Assembly: GCA_009602735.1 (NCBI GenBank) | Contig: WELA01006669.1 | Span: 180,578-219,869, forward strand | Reading direction: 5' to 3' | Length of the DNA stretch: 39,292 nt | Origin: Mesotaenium endlicherianum | Lineage: Eukaryota > Streptophyta > Zygnematophyceae > Zygnematales > Mesotaeniaceae | In this document: positions 9,736-21,840 of the stretch, piece after piece | Layout: every line of letters starts with the position of its first letter | Numbering within the stretch: the first letter of the stretch is position 1 | The notes under the pieces: generated by a model | What the model was told of the DNA's origin: nothing | Database searches by the model: none | The model's input: the letters and a program-made list of their open reading frames with translations, nothing else | Translations under genes and position numbers: made by a program

Positions 9736-11040
9736 GACGAGCGCTCCGTCCGCACAGTGTCCCTTCAAACGGATTTCGCGAGCGTCAGCATTTGTACTTT
9801 GATCAGCATCCCCAGCTGCCTCAGCGCACCGCCACAGACCAGTTGGCCCACGCCGCTTCACACCACGCAGACTACAGGACGAGGGACCGGTGGCAGCAGC
9901 AGTGCGTGCGCGACGCGCAGGCTTTGGCCCGCCCAGTGCCCGAGGAGGCATTGGAAGACGCGCATGCGCGCTGGCGCACTTACCAGGCACATTCTCGCAT
10001 GGCTCGCCCGCAGCCGCTGCTTGAGCGCATTCCTCGACTTACTCGCCACTACGCAGAGCTCGCAGTGGCGGCCCTCCGCATGGCGCCCCATCAGCACAGT
10101 CCGCTGCGCTTCTATCCACCGCCAGCGCAAGCCGGCGATCCCGCCCTGGGCTGTCGCCCCCTTCCTACGCCTATATACACAGCACAGCTCGACGAGCGTC
10201 CCGGCGGCGTTGTCCTTGTCGAGCTCTTCGCCGGCATTGCGACAGGGTTGATGGCCACCCTGCAGGCTGGCATCCCCGTACGTCGGTACGTCTACGTGGA
10301 CCCCGATGGCGAGGCGCAGCAGGTCGCCCGCAAGTAGATGGCCTTATGCCACGAGCATTTCCCAAAGCTCTTCCCTGAGCATGCCTTCTACCGCGCCCAG
10401 AATGACTGGCCCATGGACATCCGCGACCTTACAGCAGAGCACATCACGCGCCTCAGGCCCATCGACCTCATCATTGCTGGCTGGGAGTGCCAGGGCTTCT
10501 CCATTTTGGGACGGGGCGGCGCGCTCGGCGACCCACGTACGGCCCTGTTCTGGCACTTGCTCCGCGTCCTCAACATGGTTGAGAACCTCCAGCCGCCACA
10601 CACGCTCGCTTGGGTGTTGGAGAACGTGGCTGTCCGCCACGATTCTTGACCCAACGTCAGCGCCGACTTTTCCCTCTGCAGCAGCTATGTCGATCGTGAG
10701 GCAGTCATTGACGCCGCCCAGATCGGTTCCTTCGCGCATTGTGTGCGTGCTTACTTCACCAACCTGGCCATGCCAGGCACGCTTGAGGCATTAGCGGCGG
10801 CACATCCACGCCACATGCGCAACGTTGACCCCATTCTTGACGTGGCGCGCCTGGCCCAGCGCGTGGTTGCCCTTCCGCACCCTTCTCCGGCCCAGTGTGA
10901 GGTCCTCCAGGACGTCACGCGGGCGCTTCCTACGATTGTGAGTCGCTACGACAGCGCGGCCTACGTGGGCAACCAGCGCGGCATGATCATTGACCTCGAG
11001 ATTGGCATGTTCCAGCGACCCCGTGCCGTGGAGATGGAAC
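9732..11040 (+). pseudogene. DNMT3-like cytosine methyltransferase, copy 1, cut at the N
   Basis: This has the same sequence as the complete versions at 14828-16306 and 20185-21663, where the domain is described. This copy contains motif I (ELFAGIATGL), the motif IV catalytic Cys codon at 10488-10490, the ENV motif, and the region up to VEME. It is then truncated by the N at 11041, just before the ERAMGFPPHLT motif. In-frame stops lie at 10335-10337 (TAG) and 10647-10649 (TGA). The truncation is probably only a contig end. Confidence 0.88.
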
Positions 11041-11041
11041 N
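11041..11041. other. Assembly junction: 5095-base overlap not merged
   Basis: A single N. The sequence from 11042 repeats the sequence from 5946, so the 5095 bases before the N (5946-11040) occur again as 11042-16136, after which block 2 continues past the point where block 1 stopped. Encoded proteins are identical between the blocks, nonsense codons included. Confidence 0.85.
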
Positions 11042-12622
11042 TGCACACGTCCTTCCACGTGGCGCACGCAGCCCGATACGGCCAGCGCAAATTCAGCGGC
11101 CGCGATTGCCATTCCCAGTCAGTATGGGGCATCCCTGATTGTGCTGTGCGGCCAGATTGCCATGCGGAGCGCCGATGTCACGCTCACGGCTGCGCAAAGC
11201 CAGGGCTTAAATCCTGGCTGCGCACAAAACCCTCGCGTTGACGCAATTCGCGCTACAGGGGCTTCGGCGTACGCACGCATCGGGGGGAGGGCGTCGCGAT
11301 CGGCGTCCGAGGCAGGCAACACCGACCTGGATGTTGGACCGGACACCAGCCCCCGCAACCCCAGGAGCGATTGGGAGGCGCCACGTGGCAGCCCCTCAGC
11401 AACCGCACCTGCGCCAGTCCTGGCAGCCGCGCCAGCAGCCGTCGCACCTGACGCGTGTCCGGCTGGCAAGACCTTGCCTGACGGCAACGGCACACCCGCG
11501 TATGTCTGCCCACGCTCGCACACGCCGCGCACCGCACTGCGGGGCCCGCTCAGCAGCCAGCCACGCGACCACCTCACGGCAGCCACGTCAGCAGTTGCGT
11601 ACGGCAGCTGCGCACCCGTGCTGCCATTTGGCACGCGCACGAAGTCCGGCCCATCCAGCGCAGATCTGGCAACTGCGATTGTCATCCCGAGTCAGGGAGC
11701 GACATCTCCGATCGCGTTGTGCGGTTGCATCTCCGTTTGGAGCTGCGACAGCACGCACACGGCTGCGCACAGCCGGGGCTTAAATCCTGGCTGCGCAGCA
11801 AACCCTTGGGACTGCGCGATAAGCGTGGCGAGGGTCCTAGCGAGCGCACGCGCTACCTGGAGGGCGCCACGTGCCTTGCCTAGGGCTGCCGATACCGACG
11901 CCGGCCCCCGTAGGGCGACGCGACCTGGTAGTCCCAGAGGCGCATCTGAAGCGCCACTTGTTAGCCAACCAATAGCCAAGCTTGCGCCAGCCCTGACGTT
12001 TGCGCCAGTAGCAAAGGCGTCTGCGCCCGAAGTTGCGCCCGCATCCGCAGCCGCTCCGGCGGCGGCGTTAGCGTTTGCCGAGGCACCAGCTGCAAGAGGA
12101 CCAGAGCCAGCGCCAGCTGCGCCTGCGCCAGGTGTCCGAGCGCCAGGTGCGCCAGCGCCAGGATCGCCCGCGCCGAGTGCGCCATCGCCAGGTGTCCTAG
12201 CGCCAAGAGCGCCAGCGCCGAGTGCGCCAGCGCCAGATGCGCCAGCGCCAGATGCGCCAGCGCCAAGTGCGCCAGCGCCAGGTGCGCCGGTGCGCCAGCG
12301 CCAGGTACGCCAGCGCCGGGTGTGCCAGCTGCTCTTTAGCCGACTGTCCCAGCGGCTGCTCCTGCTGCTACAGCCGCGTGAAACCCCATTCTGGCCTGCT
12401 GCGCACGCACAGTGCCACTTGGAGGCCGCACAACAGACGGCAGCGCACGGCGCAAGCACGCTTTGTTGGCAGCCGGACGCCCAGCAGTGGCACAGAAGCG
12501 CGCCGGGCCGGATCAGGGGCGTCGCACGGAGGAGGCGCTGCGTCTGCACCGCTTGTTCAGTGTGCTGGACACGCCAGCAGTGCCAGCGGCCTTTGCGCCT
12601 CACGCGATGGCCTCGCCGATGA
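11042..12622 (+). pseudogene. Element M Ala/Pro-rich region, copy 2
   Basis: Same sequence as 5946-7526, starting at the junction. It holds both diverged 573-bp units and the GCGCCA tract (12081-12311). It has no independent information if the block is an assembly overlap. Confidence 0.55.
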
Positions 12623-13322
12623 CGACGGTGCAGCTCAACGCCAAGGTCATCTCGCTGGCGCTTCACCGCATGCCCGCAGTCTCCTTCGCATAGCTCGGCG
12701 TGTCGATGGAGGCCACACGGCAGGCGACCCAGCTACTGCTCCAGTCGCGCAAGGCCAGCCAGCGCGCCGTTGACGGTAGGCCAACGTCAGACCCGGCAGC
12801 CGCGGTGCTCTTTGCACCCGCGCAACCTGCGCATGAGCACAGGATGATCACCACGCCTGACGCTGCGTTTTTGGATAATACGCAGGCTATCGTGCTGGTA
12901 AACACGCAGGCCCCGCAGCGCATCATGTTCGATACTGGCGCCCAGCCAGTCCTCATCAGCCTGCGCTACTTCCGCCAACTGGGCCTCTCGTCAGCCGACC
13001 TAGAGGATTCGCCTACGCGGATTAACACCGCTGCCGGCACGTACGAGACCGTCACCGGGCGCACGCGGCTGGCCCTTCGCTTCACCTTTCGGCCCGGCAC
13101 TCCGGATGAGACGAGCATCCACCGGCATACGTTGGTCACTCGCTCTGAGACCTTTGACGTGCTCCTTGGCCAAGACGTGCTCTTTCCTATCGGCGCCGCA
13201 GTGGATAACTGGGTGGAGCGGGTCTTCTATCGACCCGACTGGCAGTCAGGGGGGACCCGCACTGCATGTGTGCCACTTGACATCTTGGATTTTCGCTTAG
13301 CTGAGTCGCCCTCTACGGCTTC
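12412..13322 (+). pseudogene. pol: Element M aspartic protease, copy 2
   Basis: Identical in translation to copy 1 at 7316-8226, with the DTG active site near 12928, the same TAG (12691) and the same frame loss at the end. Confidence 0.8.
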
Positions 13323-14831
13323 ATGGCGCTGGACGACGGACGGTCCGTGGTTCAGATTGATAAGGGGGGAGCCGAGGATGACAAGGTCTCCGTTGGCGCT
13401 GACCTACTGGAGACGCAGGAGGAAGATCCCGAGCTGTCTGGTGCCGAGCTCCACCTCACACCCCAGGAGCAGGCTGACGCTCTGGCCGCCCAAGCCAGAG
13501 AGACAGTGCGGATCTACGCCGCGCATAACTCCATGATGCGTCAGATGGCGACAGACGCCGTCGAGGCACACGCCATTGCCACGGGTGCCCTTACTGCTGC
13601 AGTGCACGCTCATGACGCAGCAACAGTTGCAGCAGCCATACCTCGGCCACAGCCTCCTACGACGAGCGGATCATCCTTGAGATCACACGTCCGCGTACGG
13701 TATGACGTGCCTGTGGGGGTCGCCATTCAGTACCGCATGGCCTCCCAGTCGCCCTCACCTGCACCGTCGCACAAGACAGGCGACTCATGGCCACGCACTA
13801 CCACGTCTGAGGATGAGGCCATGAGGCAGGCAGCGTTCCCAGGCAGGTCCGACGACGCGTCATTGAGCAGCGAGGAGGAGGAGTGGCAGGAGTGGTCCCA
13901 GGAGGCCGCAAGGGAGCCCGCAGCCCAGCCGTCGGCAGAGCCACTGCCGCCCACGCCTACAGCTTGCGTCTGACGCCAGCCTACAAGGCCTCCCGGCTTC
14001 AATTCTCTCTCACATGAGACCACGGCCAATCCCCGTCGAGCCCATCCATGCACCGGCAGGCCTAGTCGTCCGATACAGCACGACTGTTTGACCAGCAACG
14101 AGTCCCGTGACGTCACGCACTTGTTCGCTGGCAACAGCCTGGACACAGGCTAGCCAGGTCGCGCCTCCGCCAGCACCGCCTCCACGGTTCCTCTCACCGC
14201 CATCGACTCGCGAGCCGGACGTGCGCAGCAGACAGTGGCCAGGACCAGCATCCTCGGTCCTCGGCGTACAGGTCCTTCTCCCTACGCCGGGCCAGCTCTA
14301 CGTTTGGCACGCCGCACTCTGCCACCTGACCGGCGTGCACGCGAGGTCACTCTGACTCGCGAGCATACCAGGGCTGCCCGCAAGGTCACGCCTTTGCGCG
14401 ACACTCCCAGGGACGCACGGGAGGTTACTCCTCTTTGCGAAGGGAGAGAGGTCACTCCTTTGCGCGAGATGCGCCCGCGCTCAGTCACACCGCCGTATGA
14501 CAATCCGCGCGATCACCGCACCCGCGAGCATGACGCACAGTCTTCCTCCACCACTGCAGCCCACGCGCTATACCAGACGCCGCCTGGCTGGCCTGCCGCC
14601 GTCCCGCGCAGGCACATAGCCGCCGACGGGCCGTCTAGGTCACCTCCTCATAAGGTGGCCCGCACCGCTGCACGCCCCCGCGACCGTCATCCTCATCCGC
14701 ACGCGACACGCGTAGGGCCCATGCAGCGCAACCAGCGGGAGCGCGTCCGACTCGCATCTCTTTCTCCGCAGCGCCCGCGAGTCCAACTCGCCCCACGTCA
14801 GCTCCTCCGTCCTCGACAGGCAGCACATTGA
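13323..14831 (+). pseudogene. Element M protease-methyltransferase linker, copy 2
   Basis: Same as 8227-9735, including the TGA (13971) and TAG (14151) and the REVTPLRE-like repeats. Acidic first half, basic Arg/Pro-rich second half, no recognised domain. Confidence 0.5.
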
Positions 14832-16306
14832 GACGAGCGCTCCGTCCGCACAGTGTCCCTTCAAACGGATTTCGCGAGCGTCAGCATTTGTACTTTGATC
14901 AGCATCCCCAGCTGCCTCAGCGCACCGCCACAGACCAGTTGGCCCACGCCGCTTCACACCACGCAGACTACAGGACGAGGGACCGGTGGCAGCAGCAGTG
15001 CGTGCGCGACGCGCAGGCTTTGGCCCGCCCAGTGCCCGAGGAGGCATTGGAAGACGCGCATGCGCGCTGGCGCACTTACCAGGCACATTCTCGCATGGCT
15101 CGCCCGCAGCCGCTGCTTGAGCGCATTCCTCGACTTACTCGCCACTACGCAGAGCTCGCAGTGGCGGCCCTCCGCATGGCGCCCCATCAGCACAGTCCGC
15201 TGCGCTTCTATCCACCGCCAGCGCAAGCCGGCGATCCCGCCCTGGGCTGTCGCCCCCTTCCTACGCCTATATACACAGCACAGCTCGACGAGCGTCCCGG
15301 CGGCGTTGTCCTTGTCGAGCTCTTCGCCGGCATTGCGACAGGGTTGATGGCCACCCTGCAGGCTGGCATCCCCGTACGTCGGTACGTCTACGTGGACCCC
15401 GATGGCGAGGCGCAGCAGGTCGCCCGCAAGTAGATGGCCTTATGCCACGAGCATTTCCCAAAGCTCTTCCCTGAGCATGCCTTCTACCGCGCCCAGAATG
15501 ACTGGCCCATGGACATCCGCGACCTTACAGCAGAGCACATCACGCGCCTCAGGCCCATCGACCTCATCATTGCTGGCTGGGAGTGCCAGGGCTTCTCCAT
15601 TTTGGGACGGGGCGGCGCGCTCGGCGACCCACGTACGGCCCTGTTCTGGCACTTGCTCCGCGTCCTCAACATGGTTGAGAACCTCCAGCCGCCACACACG
15701 CTCGCTTGGGTGTTGGAGAACGTGGCTGTCCGCCACGATTCTTGACCCAACGTCAGCGCCGACTTTTCCCTCTGCAGCAGCTATGTCGATCGTGAGGCAG
15801 TCATTGACGCCGCCCAGATCGGTTCCTTCGCGCATTGTGTGCGTGCTTACTTCACCAACCTGGCCATGCCAGGCACGCTTGAGGCATTAGCGGCGGCACA
15901 TCCACGCCACATGCGCAACGTTGACCCCATTCTTGACGTGGCGCGCCTGGCCCAGCGCGTGGTTGCCCTTCCGCACCCTTCTCCGGCCCAGTGTGAGGTC
16001 CTCCAGGACGTCACGCGGGCGCTTCCTACGATTGTGAGTCGCTACGACAGCGCGGCCTACGTGGGCAACCAGCGCGGCATGATCATTGACCTCGAGATTG
16101 GCATGTTCCAGCGACCCCGTGCCGTGGAGATGGAACGTGCGATGGGCTTCCCTCCGCACCTCACACAGGTGGACGGCATCACCGAGATCAACCGTGTGCG
16201 TCTCCTTGGCCAGGCTATCGATGCCAACGTCTTGACGTGGCTTCTCCTGCAGACACAGACCCTGGCTCCCCTTTACGCCCAGGCTTGTCATCCTGAGATG
16301 GACTAG
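14828..16306 (+). pseudogene. DNMT3-like C5-cytosine DNA methyltransferase in the retrotransposon, full domain (copy 2)
   Basis: The family transfers a methyl group from S-adenosylmethionine to C5 of cytosine in DNA. After a ~155-residue Arg/His-rich N-terminal part come motif I ELFAGIATGL (SAM binding), YVDPD (motif II), DWPMDIRDLT (motif III), motif IV AGWECQGFS with the catalytic Cys at 15584-15586, WVLENV (motif VI), DAAQIGSFAHCVRAYFTNLA (motif VIII region), then ERAMGFPPHLT and RVRLLGQAIDANVLTWLL (motifs IX-X). The motif I and C-terminal wording resembles DNMT3/DRM-type enzymes. Oddities: motif IV has Glu where Pro normally precedes Cys, and two in-frame stops, TAG 15431 and TGA 15743, break the frame. 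It is in frame with the RT that follows, about 180 bases on, as expected for a Pol domain. The copy is inactive as written. I am sure of the domain, less so of the subfamily. Confidence 0.93.
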
Positions 16307-17014
16307 TCCTACAACGCCATGGACCGAGATTCCGACGGCGACGGCCGCGCCCCACCTGGTACGACCTGGCATTCCCAGCGCAAGGGTCCAGCTTCCCAGC
16401 AGCCGCCTGCGCCGCGTCCTGGTCCTTGTTCTGGTTCGCTGGGGGGGGGCAGGAGGAGATAAGAGTCCTCACAGCGACCCAGGTTGTTTCGTTCCCCGTT
16501 TCTTTTTCCACGCTCTCCGCCGCCGACAGGTGGTGCAGGGCAGATGGCAGCTGCTGCCGAGAAGAGGGCACCCGAGGCAGGCCGAGCGCAGCCAGCTGCA
16601 GGACAGGTGACGCGTGCAGCCCCACAGATCACGCCATCCGCAACGCAGGAGCCACCACCAGCTGTCCCTACTTGGAAGCTGGGGGGGACTCTCACTGGGG
16701 CACAGGCTGCTCAGCTAACGGCATTGCTGGATACACGGCGTAGTGCCAGCTTTGCTAGCGGTATGCACGATCTTGGGCGCTACACAGGCGACCCAATGAG
16801 AATACCCCTCCAGACAGACGTGCCCATCTTCCAGAAGCGCTATCGCTACAGCCGCTTTGAAGACGACCTAATCAGCACGAAGACAAGCAAGCTAGAGGAG
16901 TGTCAGCTTATTCGTGAGTCTGCCTCCACCTACGTTGCGCCCACAGTCATGCCAGCTAAGAAGGACGCCTCAGGCAACTGGTCTGAGAAGAGGATGTGCG
17001 GTGACTATCGTAAT
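16307..17014 (+). pseudogene. pol: Element M reverse transcriptase N-terminus, copy 2, cut at the N
   Basis: After the methyltransferase the frame crosses a linker with a ten-G run near 16441 and a stop near 16460. It opens again as the RT lead-in (LGGTLTGAQAAQLTALLDTR) and the first RT blocks (APTVMPAKKDASGNWSEKR, MCGDYRN). It stops at the N at 17015, before the catalytic block. See 21841-23588 for the full domain. Confidence 0.82.
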
Positions 17015-17015
17015 N
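17015..17015. other. Assembly junction: 5356-base overlap not merged
   Basis: A single N. The sequence from 17016 repeats the sequence from 11659 (and from 6563 in block 1), so 11659-17014 occurs again as 17016-22371. Block 3 then runs on through RT to the end of M. Confidence 0.85.
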
Positions 17016-17979
17016 CGCAGATCTGGCAACTGCGATTGTCATCCCGAGTCAGGGAGCGACATCTCCGATCGCGTTGTGCGGTTGCATCTCCGTTTGGAGC
17101 TGCGACAGCACGCACACGGCTGCGCACAGCCGGGGCTTAAATCCTGGCTGCGCAGCAAACCCTTGGGACTGCGCGATAAGCGTGGCGAGGGTCCTAGCGA
17201 GCGCACGCGCTACCTGGAGGGCGCCACGTGCCTTGCCTAGGGCTGCCGATACCGACGCCGGCCCCCGTAGGGCGACGCGACCTGGTAGTCCCAGAGGCGC
17301 ATCTGAAGCGCCACTTGTTAGCCAACCAATAGCCAAGCTTGCGCCAGCCCTGACGTTTGCGCCAGTAGCAAAGGCGTCTGCGCCCGAAGTTGCGCCCGCA
17401 TCCGCAGCCGCTCCGGCGGCGGCGTTAGCGTTTGCCGAGGCACCAGCTGCAAGAGGACCAGAGCCAGCGCCAGCTGCGCCTGCGCCAGGTGTCCGAGCGC
17501 CAGGTGCGCCAGCGCCAGGATCGCCCGCGCCGAGTGCGCCATCGCCAGGTGTCCTAGCGCCAAGAGCGCCAGCGCCGAGTGCGCCAGCGCCAGATGCGCC
17601 AGCGCCAGATGCGCCAGCGCCAAGTGCGCCAGCGCCAGGTGCGCCGGTGCGCCAGCGCCAGGTACGCCAGCGCCGGGTGTGCCAGCTGCTCTTTAGCCGA
17701 CTGTCCCAGCGGCTGCTCCTGCTGCTACAGCCGCGTGAAACCCCATTCTGGCCTGCTGCGCACGCACAGTGCCACTTGGAGGCCGCACAACAGACGGCAG
17801 CGCACGGCGCAAGCACGCTTTGTTGGCAGCCGGACGCCCAGCAGTGGCACAGAAGCGCGCCGGGCCGGATCAGGGGCGTCGCACGGAGGAGGCGCTGCGT
17901 CTGCACCGCTTGTTCAGTGTGCTGGACACGCCAGCAGTGCCAGCGGCCTTTGCGCCTCACGCGATGGCCTCGCCGATGA
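17016..17979 (+). pseudogene. Element M Ala/Pro-rich region, copy 3
   Basis: Same as 6563-7526, beginning inside the second 573-bp unit and containing the Pro-Ala repeat tract. Confidence 0.55.
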
Positions 17980-18679
17980 CGACGGTGCAGCTCAACGCCA
18001 AGGTCATCTCGCTGGCGCTTCACCGCATGCCCGCAGTCTCCTTCGCATAGCTCGGCGTGTCGATGGAGGCCACACGGCAGGCGACCCAGCTACTGCTCCA
18101 GTCGCGCAAGGCCAGCCAGCGCGCCGTTGACGGTAGGCCAACGTCAGACCCGGCAGCCGCGGTGCTCTTTGCACCCGCGCAACCTGCGCATGAGCACAGG
18201 ATGATCACCACGCCTGACGCTGCGTTTTTGGATAATACGCAGGCTATCGTGCTGGTAAACACGCAGGCCCCGCAGCGCATCATGTTCGATACTGGCGCCC
18301 AGCCAGTCCTCATCAGCCTGCGCTACTTCCGCCAACTGGGCCTCTCGTCAGCCGACCTAGAGGATTCGCCTACGCGGATTAACACCGCTGCCGGCACGTA
18401 CGAGACCGTCACCGGGCGCACGCGGCTGGCCCTTCGCTTCACCTTTCGGCCCGGCACTCCGGATGAGACGAGCATCCACCGGCATACGTTGGTCACTCGC
18501 TCTGAGACCTTTGACGTGCTCCTTGGCCAAGACGTGCTCTTTCCTATCGGCGCCGCAGTGGATAACTGGGTGGAGCGGGTCTTCTATCGACCCGACTGGC
18601 AGTCAGGGGGGACCCGCACTGCATGTGTGCCACTTGACATCTTGGATTTTCGCTTAGCTGAGTCGCCCTCTACGGCTTC
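17769..18679 (+). pseudogene. pol: Element M aspartic protease, copy 3
   Basis: Identical in translation to copies 1 and 2, with the DTG active site near 18285, TAG at 18048 and loss of frame near 18679. This copy lies in the block that continues uninterrupted through integrase, so it is the best one for reading the gene order. Confidence 0.8.
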
Positions 18680-20188
18680 ATGGCGCTGGACGACGGACGG
18701 TCCGTGGTTCAGATTGATAAGGGGGGAGCCGAGGATGACAAGGTCTCCGTTGGCGCTGACCTACTGGAGACGCAGGAGGAAGATCCCGAGCTGTCTGGTG
18801 CCGAGCTCCACCTCACACCCCAGGAGCAGGCTGACGCTCTGGCCGCCCAAGCCAGAGAGACAGTGCGGATCTACGCCGCGCATAACTCCATGATGCGTCA
18901 GATGGCGACAGACGCCGTCGAGGCACACGCCATTGCCACGGGTGCCCTTACTGCTGCAGTGCACGCTCATGACGCAGCAACAGTTGCAGCAGCCATACCT
19001 CGGCCACAGCCTCCTACGACGAGCGGATCATCCTTGAGATCACACGTCCGCGTACGGTATGACGTGCCTGTGGGGGTCGCCATTCAGTACCGCATGGCCT
19101 CCCAGTCGCCCTCACCTGCACCGTCGCACAAGACAGGCGACTCATGGCCACGCACTACCACGTCTGAGGATGAGGCCATGAGGCAGGCAGCGTTCCCAGG
19201 CAGGTCCGACGACGCGTCATTGAGCAGCGAGGAGGAGGAGTGGCAGGAGTGGTCCCAGGAGGCCGCAAGGGAGCCCGCAGCCCAGCCGTCGGCAGAGCCA
19301 CTGCCGCCCACGCCTACAGCTTGCGTCTGACGCCAGCCTACAAGGCCTCCCGGCTTCAATTCTCTCTCACATGAGACCACGGCCAATCCCCGTCGAGCCC
19401 ATCCATGCACCGGCAGGCCTAGTCGTCCGATACAGCACGACTGTTTGACCAGCAACGAGTCCCGTGACGTCACGCACTTGTTCGCTGGCAACAGCCTGGA
19501 CACAGGCTAGCCAGGTCGCGCCTCCGCCAGCACCGCCTCCACGGTTCCTCTCACCGCCATCGACTCGCGAGCCGGACGTGCGCAGCAGACAGTGGCCAGG
19601 ACCAGCATCCTCGGTCCTCGGCGTACAGGTCCTTCTCCCTACGCCGGGCCAGCTCTACGTTTGGCACGCCGCACTCTGCCACCTGACCGGCGTGCACGCG
19701 AGGTCACTCTGACTCGCGAGCATACCAGGGCTGCCCGCAAGGTCACGCCTTTGCGCGACACTCCCAGGGACGCACGGGAGGTTACTCCTCTTTGCGAAGG
19801 GAGAGAGGTCACTCCTTTGCGCGAGATGCGCCCGCGCTCAGTCACACCGCCGTATGACAATCCGCGCGATCACCGCACCCGCGAGCATGACGCACAGTCT
19901 TCCTCCACCACTGCAGCCCACGCGCTATACCAGACGCCGCCTGGCTGGCCTGCCGCCGTCCCGCGCAGGCACATAGCCGCCGACGGGCCGTCTAGGTCAC
20001 CTCCTCATAAGGTGGCCCGCACCGCTGCACGCCCCCGCGACCGTCATCCTCATCCGCACGCGACACGCGTAGGGCCCATGCAGCGCAACCAGCGGGAGCG
20101 CGTCCGACTCGCATCTCTTTCTCCGCAGCGCCCGCGAGTCCAACTCGCCCCACGTCAGCTCCTCCGTCCTCGACAGGCAGCACATTGA
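18680..20188 (+). pseudogene. Element M protease-methyltransferase linker, copy 3
   Basis: Same as 8227-9735, with stops TGA 19328 and TAG 19508 and the REVTPLRE-like repeats near 19695-19838. Confidence 0.5.
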
Positions 20189-21663
20189 GACGAGCGCTCC
20201 GTCCGCACAGTGTCCCTTCAAACGGATTTCGCGAGCGTCAGCATTTGTACTTTGATCAGCATCCCCAGCTGCCTCAGCGCACCGCCACAGACCAGTTGGC
20301 CCACGCCGCTTCACACCACGCAGACTACAGGACGAGGGACCGGTGGCAGCAGCAGTGCGTGCGCGACGCGCAGGCTTTGGCCCGCCCAGTGCCCGAGGAG
20401 GCATTGGAAGACGCGCATGCGCGCTGGCGCACTTACCAGGCACATTCTCGCATGGCTCGCCCGCAGCCGCTGCTTGAGCGCATTCCTCGACTTACTCGCC
20501 ACTACGCAGAGCTCGCAGTGGCGGCCCTCCGCATGGCGCCCCATCAGCACAGTCCGCTGCGCTTCTATCCACCGCCAGCGCAAGCCGGCGATCCCGCCCT
20601 GGGCTGTCGCCCCCTTCCTACGCCTATATACACAGCACAGCTCGACGAGCGTCCCGGCGGCGTTGTCCTTGTCGAGCTCTTCGCCGGCATTGCGACAGGG
20701 TTGATGGCCACCCTGCAGGCTGGCATCCCCGTACGTCGGTACGTCTACGTGGACCCCGATGGCGAGGCGCAGCAGGTCGCCCGCAAGTAGATGGCCTTAT
20801 GCCACGAGCATTTCCCAAAGCTCTTCCCTGAGCATGCCTTCTACCGCGCCCAGAATGACTGGCCCATGGACATCCGCGACCTTACAGCAGAGCACATCAC
20901 GCGCCTCAGGCCCATCGACCTCATCATTGCTGGCTGGGAGTGCCAGGGCTTCTCCATTTTGGGACGGGGCGGCGCGCTCGGCGACCCACGTACGGCCCTG
21001 TTCTGGCACTTGCTCCGCGTCCTCAACATGGTTGAGAACCTCCAGCCGCCACACACGCTCGCTTGGGTGTTGGAGAACGTGGCTGTCCGCCACGATTCTT
21101 GACCCAACGTCAGCGCCGACTTTTCCCTCTGCAGCAGCTATGTCGATCGTGAGGCAGTCATTGACGCCGCCCAGATCGGTTCCTTCGCGCATTGTGTGCG
21201 TGCTTACTTCACCAACCTGGCCATGCCAGGCACGCTTGAGGCATTAGCGGCGGCACATCCACGCCACATGCGCAACGTTGACCCCATTCTTGACGTGGCG
21301 CGCCTGGCCCAGCGCGTGGTTGCCCTTCCGCACCCTTCTCCGGCCCAGTGTGAGGTCCTCCAGGACGTCACGCGGGCGCTTCCTACGATTGTGAGTCGCT
21401 ACGACAGCGCGGCCTACGTGGGCAACCAGCGCGGCATGATCATTGACCTCGAGATTGGCATGTTCCAGCGACCCCGTGCCGTGGAGATGGAACGTGCGAT
21501 GGGCTTCCCTCCGCACCTCACACAGGTGGACGGCATCACCGAGATCAACCGTGTGCGTCTCCTTGGCCAGGCTATCGATGCCAACGTCTTGACGTGGCTT
21601 CTCCTGCAGACACAGACCCTGGCTCCCCTTTACGCCCAGGCTTGTCATCCTGAGATGGACTAG
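20185..21663 (+). pseudogene. DNMT3-like cytosine methyltransferase, copy 3 (contiguous with RT-IN)
   Basis: Same sequence as 14828-16306, with the catalytic Cys codon at 20941-20943 and stops at 20788-20790 (TAG) and 21100-21102 (TGA). This version matters because the block carries on without an N through RT, RNase H and integrase. It shows directly that the methyltransferase lies inside the element between protease and RT, in the RT reading frame, with a TAG at 21661 and one further stop near 21817 before RT opens. Confidence 0.93.
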
Positions 21664-21840
21664 TCCTACAACGCCATGGACCGAGATTCCGACGGCGACG
21701 GCCGCGCCCCACCTGGTACGACCTGGCATTCCCAGCGCAAGGGTCCAGCTTCCCAGCAGCCGCCTGCGCCGCGTCCTGGTCCTTGTTCTGGTTCGCTGGG
21801 GGGGGGCAGGAGGAGATAAGAGTCCTCACAGCGACCCAGG

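Larger units (their letters stand above)
11042..17014 (+). repeat. Block 2 of the repeated middle of M
   Basis: This 5973-base block begins equivalent to 5946 of block 1 and ends inside RT at 17014. Its last 5356 bases (11659-17014) recur as 17016-22371. No LTR lies in the repeated unit, which is not what a tandem array made by LTR-LTR recombination would look like. Confidence 0.85.

Noticed and set aside
10335..10649. Programmed readthrough of the TAG and TGA inside the methyltransferase
   Set aside because: Two different stops inside one catalytic domain, together with stops and frameshifts elsewhere in M, point to decay.
9732..11040. Host methyltransferase gene interrupted by transposons
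   Set aside because: It is intronless, lies in the Pol reading frame between protease and RT, and a related element (D) seems to share the arrangement.
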